Position numbers and translations under genes: made by a program. Shown here piece after piece: positions 1 to 9,432 of a stretch of 64,000 bases of DNA. Each line of letters starts with the position of its first letter. The first letter of the stretch is position 1. The notes under the pieces were generated by a model. That model did not search any database and was not told the DNA's origin. It was given only the letters and a program-made list of their open reading frames with translations. Source of the DNA: Chinchilla lanigera (lineage: Eukaryota; Chordata; Mammalia; Rodentia; Chinchillidae); the NCBI RefSeq assembly GCF_000276665.1, contig NW_004955417.1, forward strand, positions 18,792,616 to 18,856,615. The letters are read 5' to 3'.

Positions 1-1068
1 TAATAAAAGGTGCAGAAAAACTGGCTTACCAGATGCCAAAGACTATCATGATTTTCTTTAATTGCACAATGAAAGGGCATATACTGTCATAATTTGAGTT
101 GGGCTGGGTCCTTGAGGTGCTTGGTGCTTTAATATCCTTTAGTACACAGATATTTACTGCATTTATGAGTATATGTCAAGTGTTTATTGGGAACGCTTGG
201 GATAAAATTCTAAGTAGGAAATCATCCCCACCCTCAGTGAGTCAAGTTTCTATGTTTATGAAGGCAATTTTTAAATCACATTTTTCTAAATTTAGTCAGT
301 ATTACATTATAGCATTAGAATAAACATTGAGATTACTAAAGAAAAATTGAAAAGCAGAATTTAATATGAAAACTGAACTAGGTATTTTTGTAAATAAATG
401 CTTATAGATATTAATTGTCACCCTGTGAAATAGTGTCTATGATTATGGTATTAAGGTAGAGAAATTGATAACTAAGATATAGTACATTTCCCAAGAATGC
501 TATATAGTATAATAGCAAAAATTGGTTTCAGACCATTGATGCTTTGCTGTTAAGTTTTCTTCTGTGAAGCATAGTGTAAATAAATTCTAAAACCTGTCAA
601 TTCAGTATAGCCGCATTACAATTTTGCCTATCTATAGAACAAATACTAATCCTTAGACTTTTAAATCTGTGTATTTTTGTACTATGACTCTTTATATCTC
701 ATTGATTCCTTCCCTTTATGATGTTATGATAAAAGGAATTGTGTTCATGTATTTGCCACTAAATCCCCAAACAATTTCGTATATACTCACTTGCCAAATT
801 ATTTCTATAACAAATACATGCTATATTTTTTGCCCCATTCAGTACATTGTGTGAAATGTTATATAGCACAAAGATCCAATGTATGTTATTTGCAATAGGA
901 TCATATTTTAATTTTTCTTTTTTTATTTTGCTCTTCTACTTTCATTCCCAGAAATCATGAAATGGTTTATATTATTCACAAAGATTTTGGCATTTGAATC
1001 AGAGGTAGTAATGCTGTTGACTAAATTATATCATGATTCTTCTTTTGTTTGTTTTTCAAAATGAAAAC
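1..1068. other. AT-rich non-coding stretch, nothing recognised
   Basis: There is no recognisable repeat, RNA gene or coding exon. The open frames are short, without family resemblance or splice context, and look like chance. Confidence 0.6.
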
Positions 1069-1303
1069 AGCTGTACTATTTTGTCTCATTGTGAAAAAAA
1101 ATACACATTCCTGGGGGGTATTGCTACCTTTCTTTCAGAAGTATGCTGCTAGATGACCAAGTTTTCCCCAAGATGGATAGTGGAAAGATATCTGTTGAGA
1201 AAGAGAATCCATGTTCCATCTATTAAGTAGAAATATATAGTTGCTACTTTTACAGGTCAATATTAGCAATTTTGTTGCCTATAAGGCAACAAAAAATGAA
1301 AAT
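1069..1303 (+). repeat. Local duplication, copy 1 (blocks A-B-C-D)
   Basis: Four blocks recur about 1.2 kb downstream with high identity. A is 1069-1116 (starts agctgtactattttgtctca). B is 1132-1177 (ctttcagaagtatgctgct). C is 1178-1271 (tagtggaaagatatctgttg). D is about 1277-1303 (ending aacaaaaaatgaaaa). All keep the same orientation in the second copy, but their order there is B-A-D-C. I do not recognise the blocks as a known transposon. Confidence 0.85.
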
Positions 1304-1379
1304 AAGTAAAATTAAAAGCAACACAACCATTCAATATGAAATAACTCAATTATAATTACTCTCTTGGTGCCTCCACTGG

Positions 1380-1910
1380 CGCTGCAGGAAAGGGGCTCCC
1401 TGGTGGCATGGTGGTGACAGTCGTGTGTCGCACTGGACCTATGATAATGCCCCAGGGGAGGTGCAGCGCTACCTCATGACTGTCCTATGGGAATGGAAGA
1501 CCAGGCCTTCCACATGGTCTTCTCCAACATTCCTTGGAGAGATGGCGAGACCCATTGATAGCACATCAGGGACGCAGGTCCTAGCTCTCTACTTGATCTT
1601 CTTGAATCCCACCTTCTGAGACACTAAGTTTGCCTTGTCATGGTAACTGGGTGTAGAACTCTTGGCTCCCTCACTCAGCTTCAATGGCATGGTGGGAGTT
1701 TTCTCTTTAGTGCTTGGCTGGAAGAAAGTGGCTATTTCCTTTAAGCTTCTTTTTGGAAATGACACAGAATGCTCTTGTTGGGGACTTCTGTTTGGGTTTT
1801 TGTCTATGCCCTGAGCTGTTGCCAGATTCCTCGCTTCTTCAGTAACAAGTCCGGGATATATGAGACAAAATGAAAAAACAAAGAGAACTTCATATTTATT
1901 CTCGCCTTAC
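1380..1910 (-). pseudogene. Possible pseudogene remnant with a ~104-codon open minus-strand frame
   Basis: On the minus strand one frame is open from about 1905 down to a TAG at 1589-1591 and has no ATG near its start. It includes the peptide pieces EEARNLATAQGIDKN, KRSLKEIATFFQPSTKEK and VSQKVGFKKIK before the stop. The composition (Lys, Ser, Thr, Pro-rich, closing on basic residues) reads more like a protein C-terminus than random AT-rich DNA, and the segment is less AT-rich than its surroundings. The 'IATFF' stretch resembles a PCNA-interacting (PIP) box whose first Gln is replaced. I cannot name the parent gene. No poly(A) tail or target-site duplication was found, so a chance frame remains possible. 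Confidence 0.3.
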
Positions 1911-2012
1911 TCAATGCAGGTCACTGTGAATAGGGATTAATTTAAAATGATTTTTGAAGGAAACACTACGGGCTACTACACAAGGAAAACACAACCTTGG
2001 GATCTAAAATAC

Positions 2013-2195
2013 GGTCATGGTTTGTGTCTAGATGTTCTCCCAAAGCCTCATGTAGCCATAGGATGGACTTCTAGAGTTTTCCATGGATCTATGGTCCAGT
2101 GCTGAGATTATGGGTATGAGTCCTACACCCACCCTGGGGCAGGCAGCCTGCATACAATATAATGGAGGCAAAGAGGGTGATTTGTTCCAAATCAT
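2013..2195 (+). mobile_element. ERVL-MaLR LTR fragment
   Basis: The sequence 'tttgtgtctagatgttctcccaaagcctcatgt' type opening, followed by 'ccaccctggggcaggcagcctgcataca', matches the LTRs at 4490 and 35361. Only the 5' half is present. It lies between the two copies of the local duplication. Confidence 0.6.
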
Positions 2196-2330
2196 ACAGA
2201 AATAAAATTAAAAATCTTCATTGACCTTTTCTTCTGTTCCTCAGGACATGAGCAATGACAAAGTGGAGGAATGTTCAGCTGTTAAAATGTTTCTCTGGAT
2301 TTGAAATTATACAATTTTGGTCAGTGCTAA

Positions 2331-2549
2331 CTTTCAGAAGTATGCTGCTAGATGATCAAGTTTTCCCCAAGATGGAAAGCTGTACTATTTTGTCTCACTG
2401 TGAAAAAATATACACATTCCTGGGGAGTTCTGTAAGACAACAAGAAATGAAAAGCTAGTGGAAAGCTATCTGTTGAGAAAGAGAATCCATGTTCCATCCA
2501 TTAAGTAGAAATATATAGTTGCTACTTTTACAGGTCAATATTAGCAATT
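2331..2549 (+). repeat. Local duplication, copy 2 (blocks B-A-D-C)
   Basis: B is 2331-2376, A is 2378-2425, D is about 2430-2454 and C is 2456-2549. Each block is nearly identical to its partner in 1069-1303; C differs at only a few bases over about 94. The order is pairwise swapped relative to copy 1, with orientation unchanged. Confidence 0.85.
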
Positions 2550-3184
2550 GAGTGCATGTACCACTATTATGCAACTAATTCCTATTTCATACAAAATATA
2601 ACTCAAAGTGATATTGATTAAACTAAATTAGACTTAGGGAAATACTAAGAAATTTAGATCTTTGGATTGGCTTTTATTTCTTAAAGAACAAAGCTCCATT
2701 TTAATTAAAGCTGTGTTTCAAAATAAACTTTGTAGATGTTAGTTTAAGATTATAATCTTAGTATACTTATTTTACTTTGTGTATACTTTTTGATGTTTGA
2801 TTAAAAGGTCTTATTTAACTTTCAGGTCTGAATAAAAGCAAATGCTAGAACAATATTATAAAGGACAGGTAGCAGCTGAAATTTTGGTTGTGGCTATTCA
2901 GTGAAGGTTAACTTTATCCTGGCTACCTGAAAACCAGGTAGTCAATCTTCAAGATATAAACTCATTTTAACTCACATTCAATAGTGTTTTTCTCTTAGCT
3001 TGTTTCATTTTACTTATCATTTTACAAAGTACTATTATTTTTGGGTTTTGAGCCTGAGGTTCTTTTGAAGGAGTTCCTTAAAAAGAATTCAATTTTCTTT
3101 TAGACATAAATATAAATAAAAAGAAAGATCAATATCACTATTTCTTCTCTATGTATATATACTACCTTATTCTGCCCTCAAAAA
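2550..3184. other. AT-rich non-coding stretch, nothing recognised
   Basis: No recognisable repeat or gene. One small palindrome-like stretch ('ggctacctgaaaaccaggtagtc', 2921-2943) could form a short hairpin, but it has no known context. Confidence 0.5.
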
Positions 3185-3194
3185 TGTTCATTTT

Positions 3195-3305
3195 ATAAAT
3201 GGGGAATGCCTCCAAGTGTCCATACTCCCAGCTTCTTGGTAGGCTCACAAATTCAAGACCAACCTGGCCACCAGAATGAGATCCTCTGTCTCCAAGACAA
3301 AATTA
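3195..3305 (+). mobile_element. Diverged B1 SINE
   Basis: The order 'actcccagcttcttggtaggctcacaa', 'ttcaagaccaacctggccacc', 'gagatcctctgtctcc' follows the B1 sense consensus with many substitutions. It is older than the other B1s here. Confidence 0.65.
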
Positions 3306-3554
3306 ATAACTTTCTCATATACTATGACTCTTGAGTTACTGAGTTACTAAACAGCATGTTGAATGTAGGTAAGAAAAAAGTAATGAGAACAGAAGTACTG
3401 AAAAAATACAAGATTATCTTCAATATGTGTGAGAAATAAAATAGGAATAGAATAACACATTGAATAAGAAATAATAAATCACTATGTAAAAGAAGGAAAA
3501 AATGTGTGCAAGTGAAAGTTTGGGAAGAAATAGCAGGTATTCTTAACTTAAAAT

Positions 3555-3800
3555 GTAACCATTATTCAGAATTTACTGCTGGGCACTGAGATGAGAGTGT
3601 TGTAGGGGTTATAAGAATAGAGTAGATTTCATCCATCCTGGAAATTGCACTTGAGTTTTCTTTATAATTGAGGAATGAAAACCATACCCATATTCAGTAA
3701 CTTGCCTCATGCCTCTAGTTGGTGAACCAGAGCTCAATTGTTTTAATCCTGACTCCAGTAGCAGGGTCTTAACCATTTCACTAATGGTGCACAATCCATA
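3555..3800 (-). mobile_element. MIR SINE
   Basis: 'agtaacttgcctcatgcctctagttggtgaaccagagctcaa' and 'tcctgactccagtagcagggtcttaaccatttcac' follow the reverse complement of the MIR consensus (…aagtaacttgcc…ctagtaagtgg…). A 61-residue open frame here is a by-product of the repeat. Confidence 0.65.
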
Positions 3801-3919
3801 AAATGATACCCTAAAATGCTTAATGAGGAATCTTTGAATTAAGACAGTTTGATGGAGCCAGACAGCATCACAATGCTTTCTAGGTCAATGATTGAGATAT
3901 ACTAGTTGATAAATAAGTT

Positions 3920-4110
3920 TACAAATAGTGTATTGAGCACTTCTAATAATTTTCATGAGGTATCTCATTGAATCCCTACAAAAAGTCTACAAACTAGATA
4001 CTTTTTATCCTACTTTACAGAAGTATAGATGATGAAACTAAAATATATCAATAAATATATTATGTAGCTCACAGAGCATGAAAATGTAAACAGTGTGAGC
4101 CAGAACATCT
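3920..4110 (-). mobile_element. MIR SINE
   Basis: 'tattgagcacttctaataattt', 'gaggtatctcattgaatccc', 'tcctactttacagaagtatagatgatgaaactaa' and 'gagccagaacatctgg' follow reverse-complement MIR in order along its full length. Confidence 0.7.
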
Positions 4111-4489
4111 GGCATTGTGAGCCATGTATGAACAATAAAAGCCAAAAGCTTCCTATGTGATCATATTTTGGTAAAAAAAGACTGGGGGGAGAAATGAAAT
4201 GGTAGCTACAGAAAAGCTCTTCAGTAATTTGCAGATGTAAGAAGATGGGTAAAATATTCAGACTTTTAGCTCAGCTGTCTGAGTTTAGATTTGCCAGTGA
4301 TGAAATTCATCAGAAAATCAAATGGAAAGCTGTTGCCGTGCTGTGTATGAATTCATGATAACTAAGAAAATAGAGGTTAAGTGGTCAGATTTTACATATC
4401 ATGACACAGGTACTCTTAAGTTTTCTGCACAAGTGGCTGAGTGAAAGTTGAAAAGAACTCTGATAAAGGCCACAGGAGAAGGATTATCC

Positions 4490-4828
4490 TTAGTTATGGT
4501 CTGTGTCCAGAAGTGCCTGCAATGCCTCATGCAGTCACTAGGGGCAGGCTTTTTAGGGGTAGTTGAATCAGGGATTAAGGGAGTGAATGCTACACTCACC
4601 CTAGGGCGGGTAGCCTGCATACAACTAAGGGATAGAAAGAGTCTTATCTGCCTCCCTTGTTGCTTTTCCTGTCTTCCACTGCCATGAACTGCTGCCCTTC
4701 TGCCATGTGCCATCCTACCTTGGGGCCAGCCAAGTATGGACTGAAGCTGTGAGCTAAGTAAACCTTTCCACCTTTAACTTTGGGTGTCGGGTATTTTGTC
4801 TCAGCAACCAGAAAAGTAATTAAGACAT
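4490..4828 (+). mobile_element. ERVL-MaLR LTR
   Basis: It opens 'tatggtctgtgtccag', contains 'ccctagggcgggtagcctgcata', then 'ctgccatgtgccatcc', 'gtatggactgaagctgtgagc' and 'tattttgtctcagcaaccag', and ends 'aattaagaca'. This is the MaLR LTR pattern and the same subfamily as the LTR at 35361. It is a solo LTR: no internal retroviral sequence lies on either side. Confidence 0.7.
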
Positions 4829-4834
4829 TAGTGA

Positions 4835-5285
4835 AGTGATTAAGACATAGTGAAATTCAAATATAGATAAATACAGTCAGAAGCATTTACTACAAAATCT
4901 CTTGCAAGTAGGGTCAACTGGCAAGTAGGAGTAAACAGTGGATGGATGAGAATTTATGTGTTACCTAACCAAAAGATGGCTCAGTACCTCAGGCATAGTA
5001 GATAGGATTGAATCAAACACTGGAAAAGCAGTTTGAAGACTGAAACTTGACTGCTACAAAAAAGTATGAAATTGCAGGTGTAAACATTTATCCCATTAAT
5101 TAAAATATGTGAACAAAAATTGTTCATTTATATTGACTTTACAAACAGGCACACTAATAGGACCCCTGTAATAAATTTAGTAGCTAAGGTAGTTTTCCCT
5201 GGAACATGGCTTGGACCACCACTGCCAAAACTGGACTCCATAAACATTTAGTTATACACTTTTGGAATAAATAACAACCTCCTAC
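4835..5285. other. Non-coding stretch, nothing recognised
   Basis: No family resemblance was noticed apart from a possible eroded LTR-like tail near 5205-5285 ('gccaaaactggactccataaac'). Confidence 0.4.
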
Positions 5286-5289
5286 CATT

Positions 5290-5332
5290 GCATGTGTGTG
5301 TGTGCATGCACACACACCCACACACACAAACA
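5290..5332 (+). repeat. (TG)n/(CA)n inverted microsatellite
   Basis: 'tgtgtgtgtgtgcatgcacacacaccc' is a TG tract switching to a CA tract around a central GCATGC. The tract is therefore self-complementary. Confidence 0.85.
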
Positions 5333-5780
5333 TATTCATTCTACTTTCTATATTTCATTAATTCAAGTGTTTATAGTCATTTGGGTCAATTTCTCTAGAT
5401 AATAGCTGATTTTGACTCTTTGAAATACTTATGCATATTTAAATTCAAAATTTTTATGTATTGACTTTAGATCACTCTTTGAGAGAAATTTTTTTCCCAG
5501 CATTTCCAGGTTCTAGTTGAATGTATGTGAGACAGGAGAGGATATTTAAATGCAGTCCTCATCTGTCAAGAGCACAGTCATGAAATTATTGTTCTGGGAA
5601 TAAGAAGGTAAAGGAATTTAGAAGGAGAATGAAACCTTGGGACAGGAATGAGAATTTATAGTAAGAAATATACCCTAAGTTGTAATTTTATATGCTTATA
5701 TGCTTTTGTCTGGGTTGGCTTCTAGTTTTTCTTCACTCTAATGCAGTCACAGAACTCTAAAACATAAATATGCTTGTGCC
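5333..5780. other. AT-rich non-coding stretch, nothing recognised
   Basis: No repeat family, RNA gene or exon recognised. Confidence 0.5.
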
Positions 5781-5799
5781 ATTCTGTTTGCTACATTCT

Positions 5800-6430
5800 T
5801 CCAAAGGACCTTGATTTCCATCAGGTCACAAGTTCTAGTTTGCTGCAAAATAGGAATCTGTCTTGTGTCTACTTCTTACCACTCTGTTCCCATGCATCAT
5901 GGATTTTACAAGTCCCCAACTCTTGTTCAGTTTAAATTCTTTTTGTTTCTATCTTTGTCTTTTTTGAGACAGGGTCTCACTATGCAGTTCAGGCTGGCCT
6001 TGAGCTCACTTTGTAGCCTAGGCTGGTCTCGAACTCTCAATGATCCTCCAGCCTCAGCCTCCCGAGTGCTGGGATTATAGGAGTGTACCACCACGCCGGG
6101 CTCCTAACTGTTGTTCAAATGAGCTATTTCTTTCGAGCCCTCTTTGTTCTCACAGGCTATACCACCATTATCTGTGTAATTTCTCTTTCCATAAAACTTC
6201 ACTGAGATGTTTTTTTCAAGAAAGTTGCCTTGACCCAACTTCTCTCATCAGTGATTAGCAGGCAGTTAACAGGAGACGTGGGCTAGTGTGGCTGCATGCC
6301 TGGGGCACAGCACCTGTACCTCCTGCTGTCCTCTGATAAGACACACTGAGGGGTGAGAGTGTTGTCCTCTCTGCTGCACTAAGAAAGTTCTTGAGTACAA
6401 AAATAGGACCTTCATTTCTCTAAATCCAGC
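5800..6430 (+). mobile_element. Probable L2 LINE remnant interrupted by a B1
   Basis: 'cataaaacttcactgagatg…aagaaagttgccttgaccc' and the later 'aaagttcttgagtacaaaaataggaccttcatttctc' resemble the L2 3' region in sense order. The match is weak and the left boundary is uncertain. Confidence 0.4.
5957..6103 (-). mobile_element. B1 SINE
   Basis: Reverse-complement B1 with a T tract at about 5958-5964, 'gagacagggtctcactatgcag', the internal repeat 'cttgagctcactttgtagc' and 'tgctgggattataggagtgtaccaccacgcc'. The flanks 'aactcttgttcagtt' and 'aactgttgttcaaat' look like a diverged target-site duplication. Confidence 0.92.
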
Positions 6431-7145
6431 CTCCAAACTACCCCTGGACTATAGAAAATAGTGACTATTTGATGTGCCGGCCATGATAGAAAATTGACGA
6501 AAGCAATTTCTCATTCATTTCCAGAAAACTTCATAAATATTGTGCAGACAAAAAATGATTCTGAATTAGAACATGCTAGAGTAAATTGACCTAAATAAAA
6601 AATTTGTAACCAGAATTCTGAGCCCTATAACAGGTTACTTCACTTTGAAACTTTCAAATGTTGACTACTCTGTAGTGTGTGTCATATAGCTGCAAAATTA
6701 TTTTTTCATTTAATTGTGATAATATTACAAGTTACTCTTCAGAACACAGTTTTGGAAAAGCTGGACTGATCTATCTTATCTACTTAGCCAATACGTATTT
6801 TATTTTGTTACTTACCAAAAAGAAAGTAGGATAATTTTATTTGTTATCATAGTCCATGACAATTAAAATTATGGTATTAAATTAGCATTTCTACTTCCTG
6901 AATACTTTTGTTTTTAATATTTGGCCATCTGAAATTTTCAAAACTTTTTAGGTCTTTACTTTTTAGGTCTTTACCATATTGTCATAAAGAAAGCAAAAGA
7001 ATGACAGGTGGTATACTGAAATAAATATATACATTTAGTCATAGAAAAGTCTAGATTGTTTTCTATTAATGTCAAGAAATTATGGCAAAAATCATAACAT
7101 CATATTTAAAAGCAATTGTAGATAATTCATTAAAATTACTGTTGT
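6431..7145. other. AT-rich non-coding stretch
   Basis: Nothing recognised. A short direct repeat 'ctttttaggtctttac' occurs in tandem at about 6944-6974. Confidence 0.5.
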
Positions 7146-7158
7146 TAACATAATTTCT

Positions 7159-7193
7159 TACACTTGATCTTAGCCAAAAGGCCGAGAAGTGAT
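7159..7193 (-). pseudogene. U2 snRNA 5'-end fragment (retropseudogene)
   Basis: Read on the minus strand, about 35 bp match the first nucleotides of U2 snRNA (cttctcggccttttggctaa…) with one substitution near the 5' end (ATCACTTC for ATCGCTTC). The rest of U2 is missing and there is no A tail. The match is flanked by near-identical 14-15-bp repeats, 'taacataatttctta' (7146-7160) and 'taacatatttctta' (7193-7206). This looks like a retroposed 5' fragment. It lacks the Sm site and most of the molecule, so it cannot be functional. Confidence 0.85.
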
Positions 7194-7212
7194 AACATAT
7201 TTCTTAAAATCA

Positions 7213-7303
7213 TTCTTTTTTGTTGTTGGTATGGGAAATCAAACTCAGGAACTTGCACTTGCCAGGCAGGTGCTTGTGCTGCTGAGCTATATCCTCAGCA
7301 AAA
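7213..7303 (-). mobile_element. ID SINE
   Basis: Reverse-complement tRNA-like SINE: 'gaaatcaaactcaggaacttgcacttgccaggcaggtgcttgtgctgctgagctatatcctcagc', preceded by a T tract. It is more diverged than the 'ggtaccgg' IDs elsewhere. Confidence 0.85.
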
Positions 7304-7850
7304 TCAATTTTTCCTGAGTAATTCTTTTTTATGGACATCAACATCTTGTTGTACTATATTCATTAATATAAAGTTATGCAGCTTTTCTTTGTGAAATGCT
7401 GACTTAGTTGTCTTACACATTACATTCAAATAGATGATTGCTGAAGTAATTACTCAAATATTCAATTACTACTCAATGAATAGCACACTTTACTCTCCCA
7501 ATTATTACTTTTTCATTTTAAGAAATTTCCACAAATACATCAAATATTTAAATATTAAATATCTCTTTGAATTATCTTTCCATTTCAAAAAATGAATATC
7601 CTATATACTCAAATATATATTAAGATTAATTGATTTCTTAAACTAAGAGTGTGTCCCTGAAAATAAGACCTAGCTAGAAAATGATCAAACTTTTTGATCT
7701 CTAGATTTCAAACCTGATTTTTTTTGGCCAGGTGCTATTTTCAGGGAAAGAGGGTACACCAACTACAATCTACATATGTGAATGTATCCATATCGTTGTG
7801 ACAAAAAAAGTATGTGATAAGTTGTATGAGTATCTGAAAGGAAGACATGC
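7304..7850. other. AT-rich non-coding stretch, nothing recognised
   Basis: No recognisable repeat or gene; very AT-rich around 7400-7640. Confidence 0.5.
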
Positions 7851-8440
7851 CATGTTTTTAAGGGTGGAAGGATGAGGATCAAGCAGGATCAGAAAAAAAT
7901 GACACAATGACTGAATTAAATGTGGCTTTTGCTCTTGAAAACTGCATAAGATATCAGTACGCAGAGTGTGGAGAAGTTATTCCAAGTTGAAGAATGAACA
8001 GGTGCAAAAGGGTGAAGGCATAAAGCATAAAACTTGTGCGGGAATGACTGGTTGTACGAAACACCTGTAAAATTATGTGAGCATGCCGCTCATGTGAGCA
8101 ATAGACTGGAAAGCTTAGGTTGAGGCTGGGTTTTGAAAACCAGCCAAAGGCATTTGTGTTTCATTCAATTGATACAGGCTGCCATTTAAAATGTTTAAGC
8201 AGCAGAGAGATTCAATCAGTGTTGAACTTGAGCAAATTGTATCACACATGGATGGATCGGAGTGTGCATGGGCTTAAGTCAAGGAGACCAATTAGGTGAA
8301 AGGAAATAGAAACAAGGCTTGAGAGAGAAATAGAAGATCTGCTCAGAGCTGGAATGAGAATGATGAAGACGGAACGAAGGCCGATTAAAGGGTTTGACGG
8401 CACTGACAGAGACGCCATTGCTGATAAGTGAGTGCTCATC
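7850..8440 (+). mobile_element. Ancient mammal-wide interspersed repeat, family not named
   Basis: The order 'gaacaggtgcaaaagggtgaaggcat', 'ttgaggctgggttttgaa', 'caggctgccatttaaaatgtttaagcagcagagagattcaatc' and 'aaggagaccaattaggtgaa' is the pattern of an old mammalian repeat that I recognise but cannot name with confidence. Two more pieces of the same type lie at 20690 and 21149. Confidence 0.5.
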
Positions 8441-8834
8441 ATGATTTAGTCAAAACTTAGACACAACACAGAGTGCAAAGTAGTGAGAAGAGAGTTAGCT
8501 AAGAGAAATGCACTGTGGTGGTTTTATAGCATGCATCTGTGAAGCATTTGTGAAACAGAATGATTTTTATTTTATTTACAAGTTTACTGAAGATTGTTTT
8601 AGCAAACAGTCATGGGTGGATTAAGTCACATTTGCTCATGCCACTCTTCCTAGTCACATTGCAGTAAGATTTTGCGTATGATTTTTTAAATTTCCAAAAT
8701 ACATACACATGTAAGAAAAACTATAATATTGTGCTTACATTTTCTAACGTTTACTAAATATTATATTCTGCAATTCTTTCCAAACCTATATGCTATGATA
8801 CCTGTCTGTATTATTCTATGTAAATCTGATTAAT
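8441..8834. other. Non-coding stretch, nothing recognised
   Basis: AT-rich; no repeat family or exon recognised. Confidence 0.45.
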
Positions 8835-8848
8835 TCTTCATTAACCTT

Positions 8849-9011
8849 TTTTTTTTTTTTTTTTTTTTTTTTTCCTCTTTACCGTCAATTAAGACTTGGC
8901 TTGAGGATCCTCTCTGCAAGAGTTGGTTTTTCTCCGGTACCGGGAACCGAACTCACGACCTTGCGCTTGCCAGGCAGGCGCTTTTGCCACTGAGCTAAAT
9001 CCCCAGCCCCA
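8849..9011 (-). mobile_element. ID SINE with an added 3' unique domain (BC1-like layout)
   Basis: On the minus strand: an ID head (ggggctggggatttagctca to about 8931, with intact A- and B-box-like parts ending ggtaccgg), a short A-rich linker, about 55 nt of unrelated sequence (8874-8928, including 'gaggatcctcaagccaag'), then a pure A tail of about 27. Target-site duplications 'tcttcattaacctt' (8835-8848 and 9012-9025) enclose the whole unit. The extra domain was therefore inserted together with the ID as one transcript. Confidence 0.85.
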
Positions 9012-9227
9012 TCTTCATTAACCTTAATAGGAATAATCACAAATATTTGTACTTTTATATACTTAAAAATAACTACTCAATTTTTTAGCAATTTTTCTTT
9101 TGCACTATTCAGATATGTGTTTTATTTTGGAGTATATTTAGAATCACAGTAAAGTCATAAATGTACTAGAAATTTCCTGAATATCACTATCCTCTTACAT
9201 TACAGTAATATATTTATCAGTTCTCCA

Positions 9228-9327
9228 NNNNNNNNNNNNNNNNNNNNNNNNNNNNNNNNNNNNNNNNNNNNNNNNNNNNNNNNNNNNNNNNNNNNNNNNN
9301 NNNNNNNNNNNNNNNNNNNNNNNNNNN
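9228..9327. other. Assembly gap of 100 N
   Basis: A run of exactly 100 N, a conventional gap of unknown size. Sequence resumes inside a B1. Confidence 0.99.
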
Positions 9328-9432
9328 CTTGAGCTCACTTTGTAGCTCAGGCTGGTCTTGAGCTTGCAATGATCCTCCTGCCTCAGCCTCCTGAGTTCTG
9401 GGATTACAGGCATGCGCAACCACACCCAGTCT
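9328..9432 (-). mobile_element. B1 SINE, truncated by the assembly gap
   Basis: 'cttgagctcactttgtagctcaggctggtcttgagc', then 'cctcctgcctcagcctcctgag' and 'gggattacaggcatgcgcaaccacaccc', is reverse-complement B1. The tail side is lost in the gap. Confidence 0.92.

Noticed and set aside
4399..4713. 104-residue minus-strand frame
   Set aside because: It lies over a solo MaLR LTR and is not coding.
9195..9425. Two open frames spanning the first N gap
   Set aside because: They exist only because N codons are not stops; the rest is B1 sequence.
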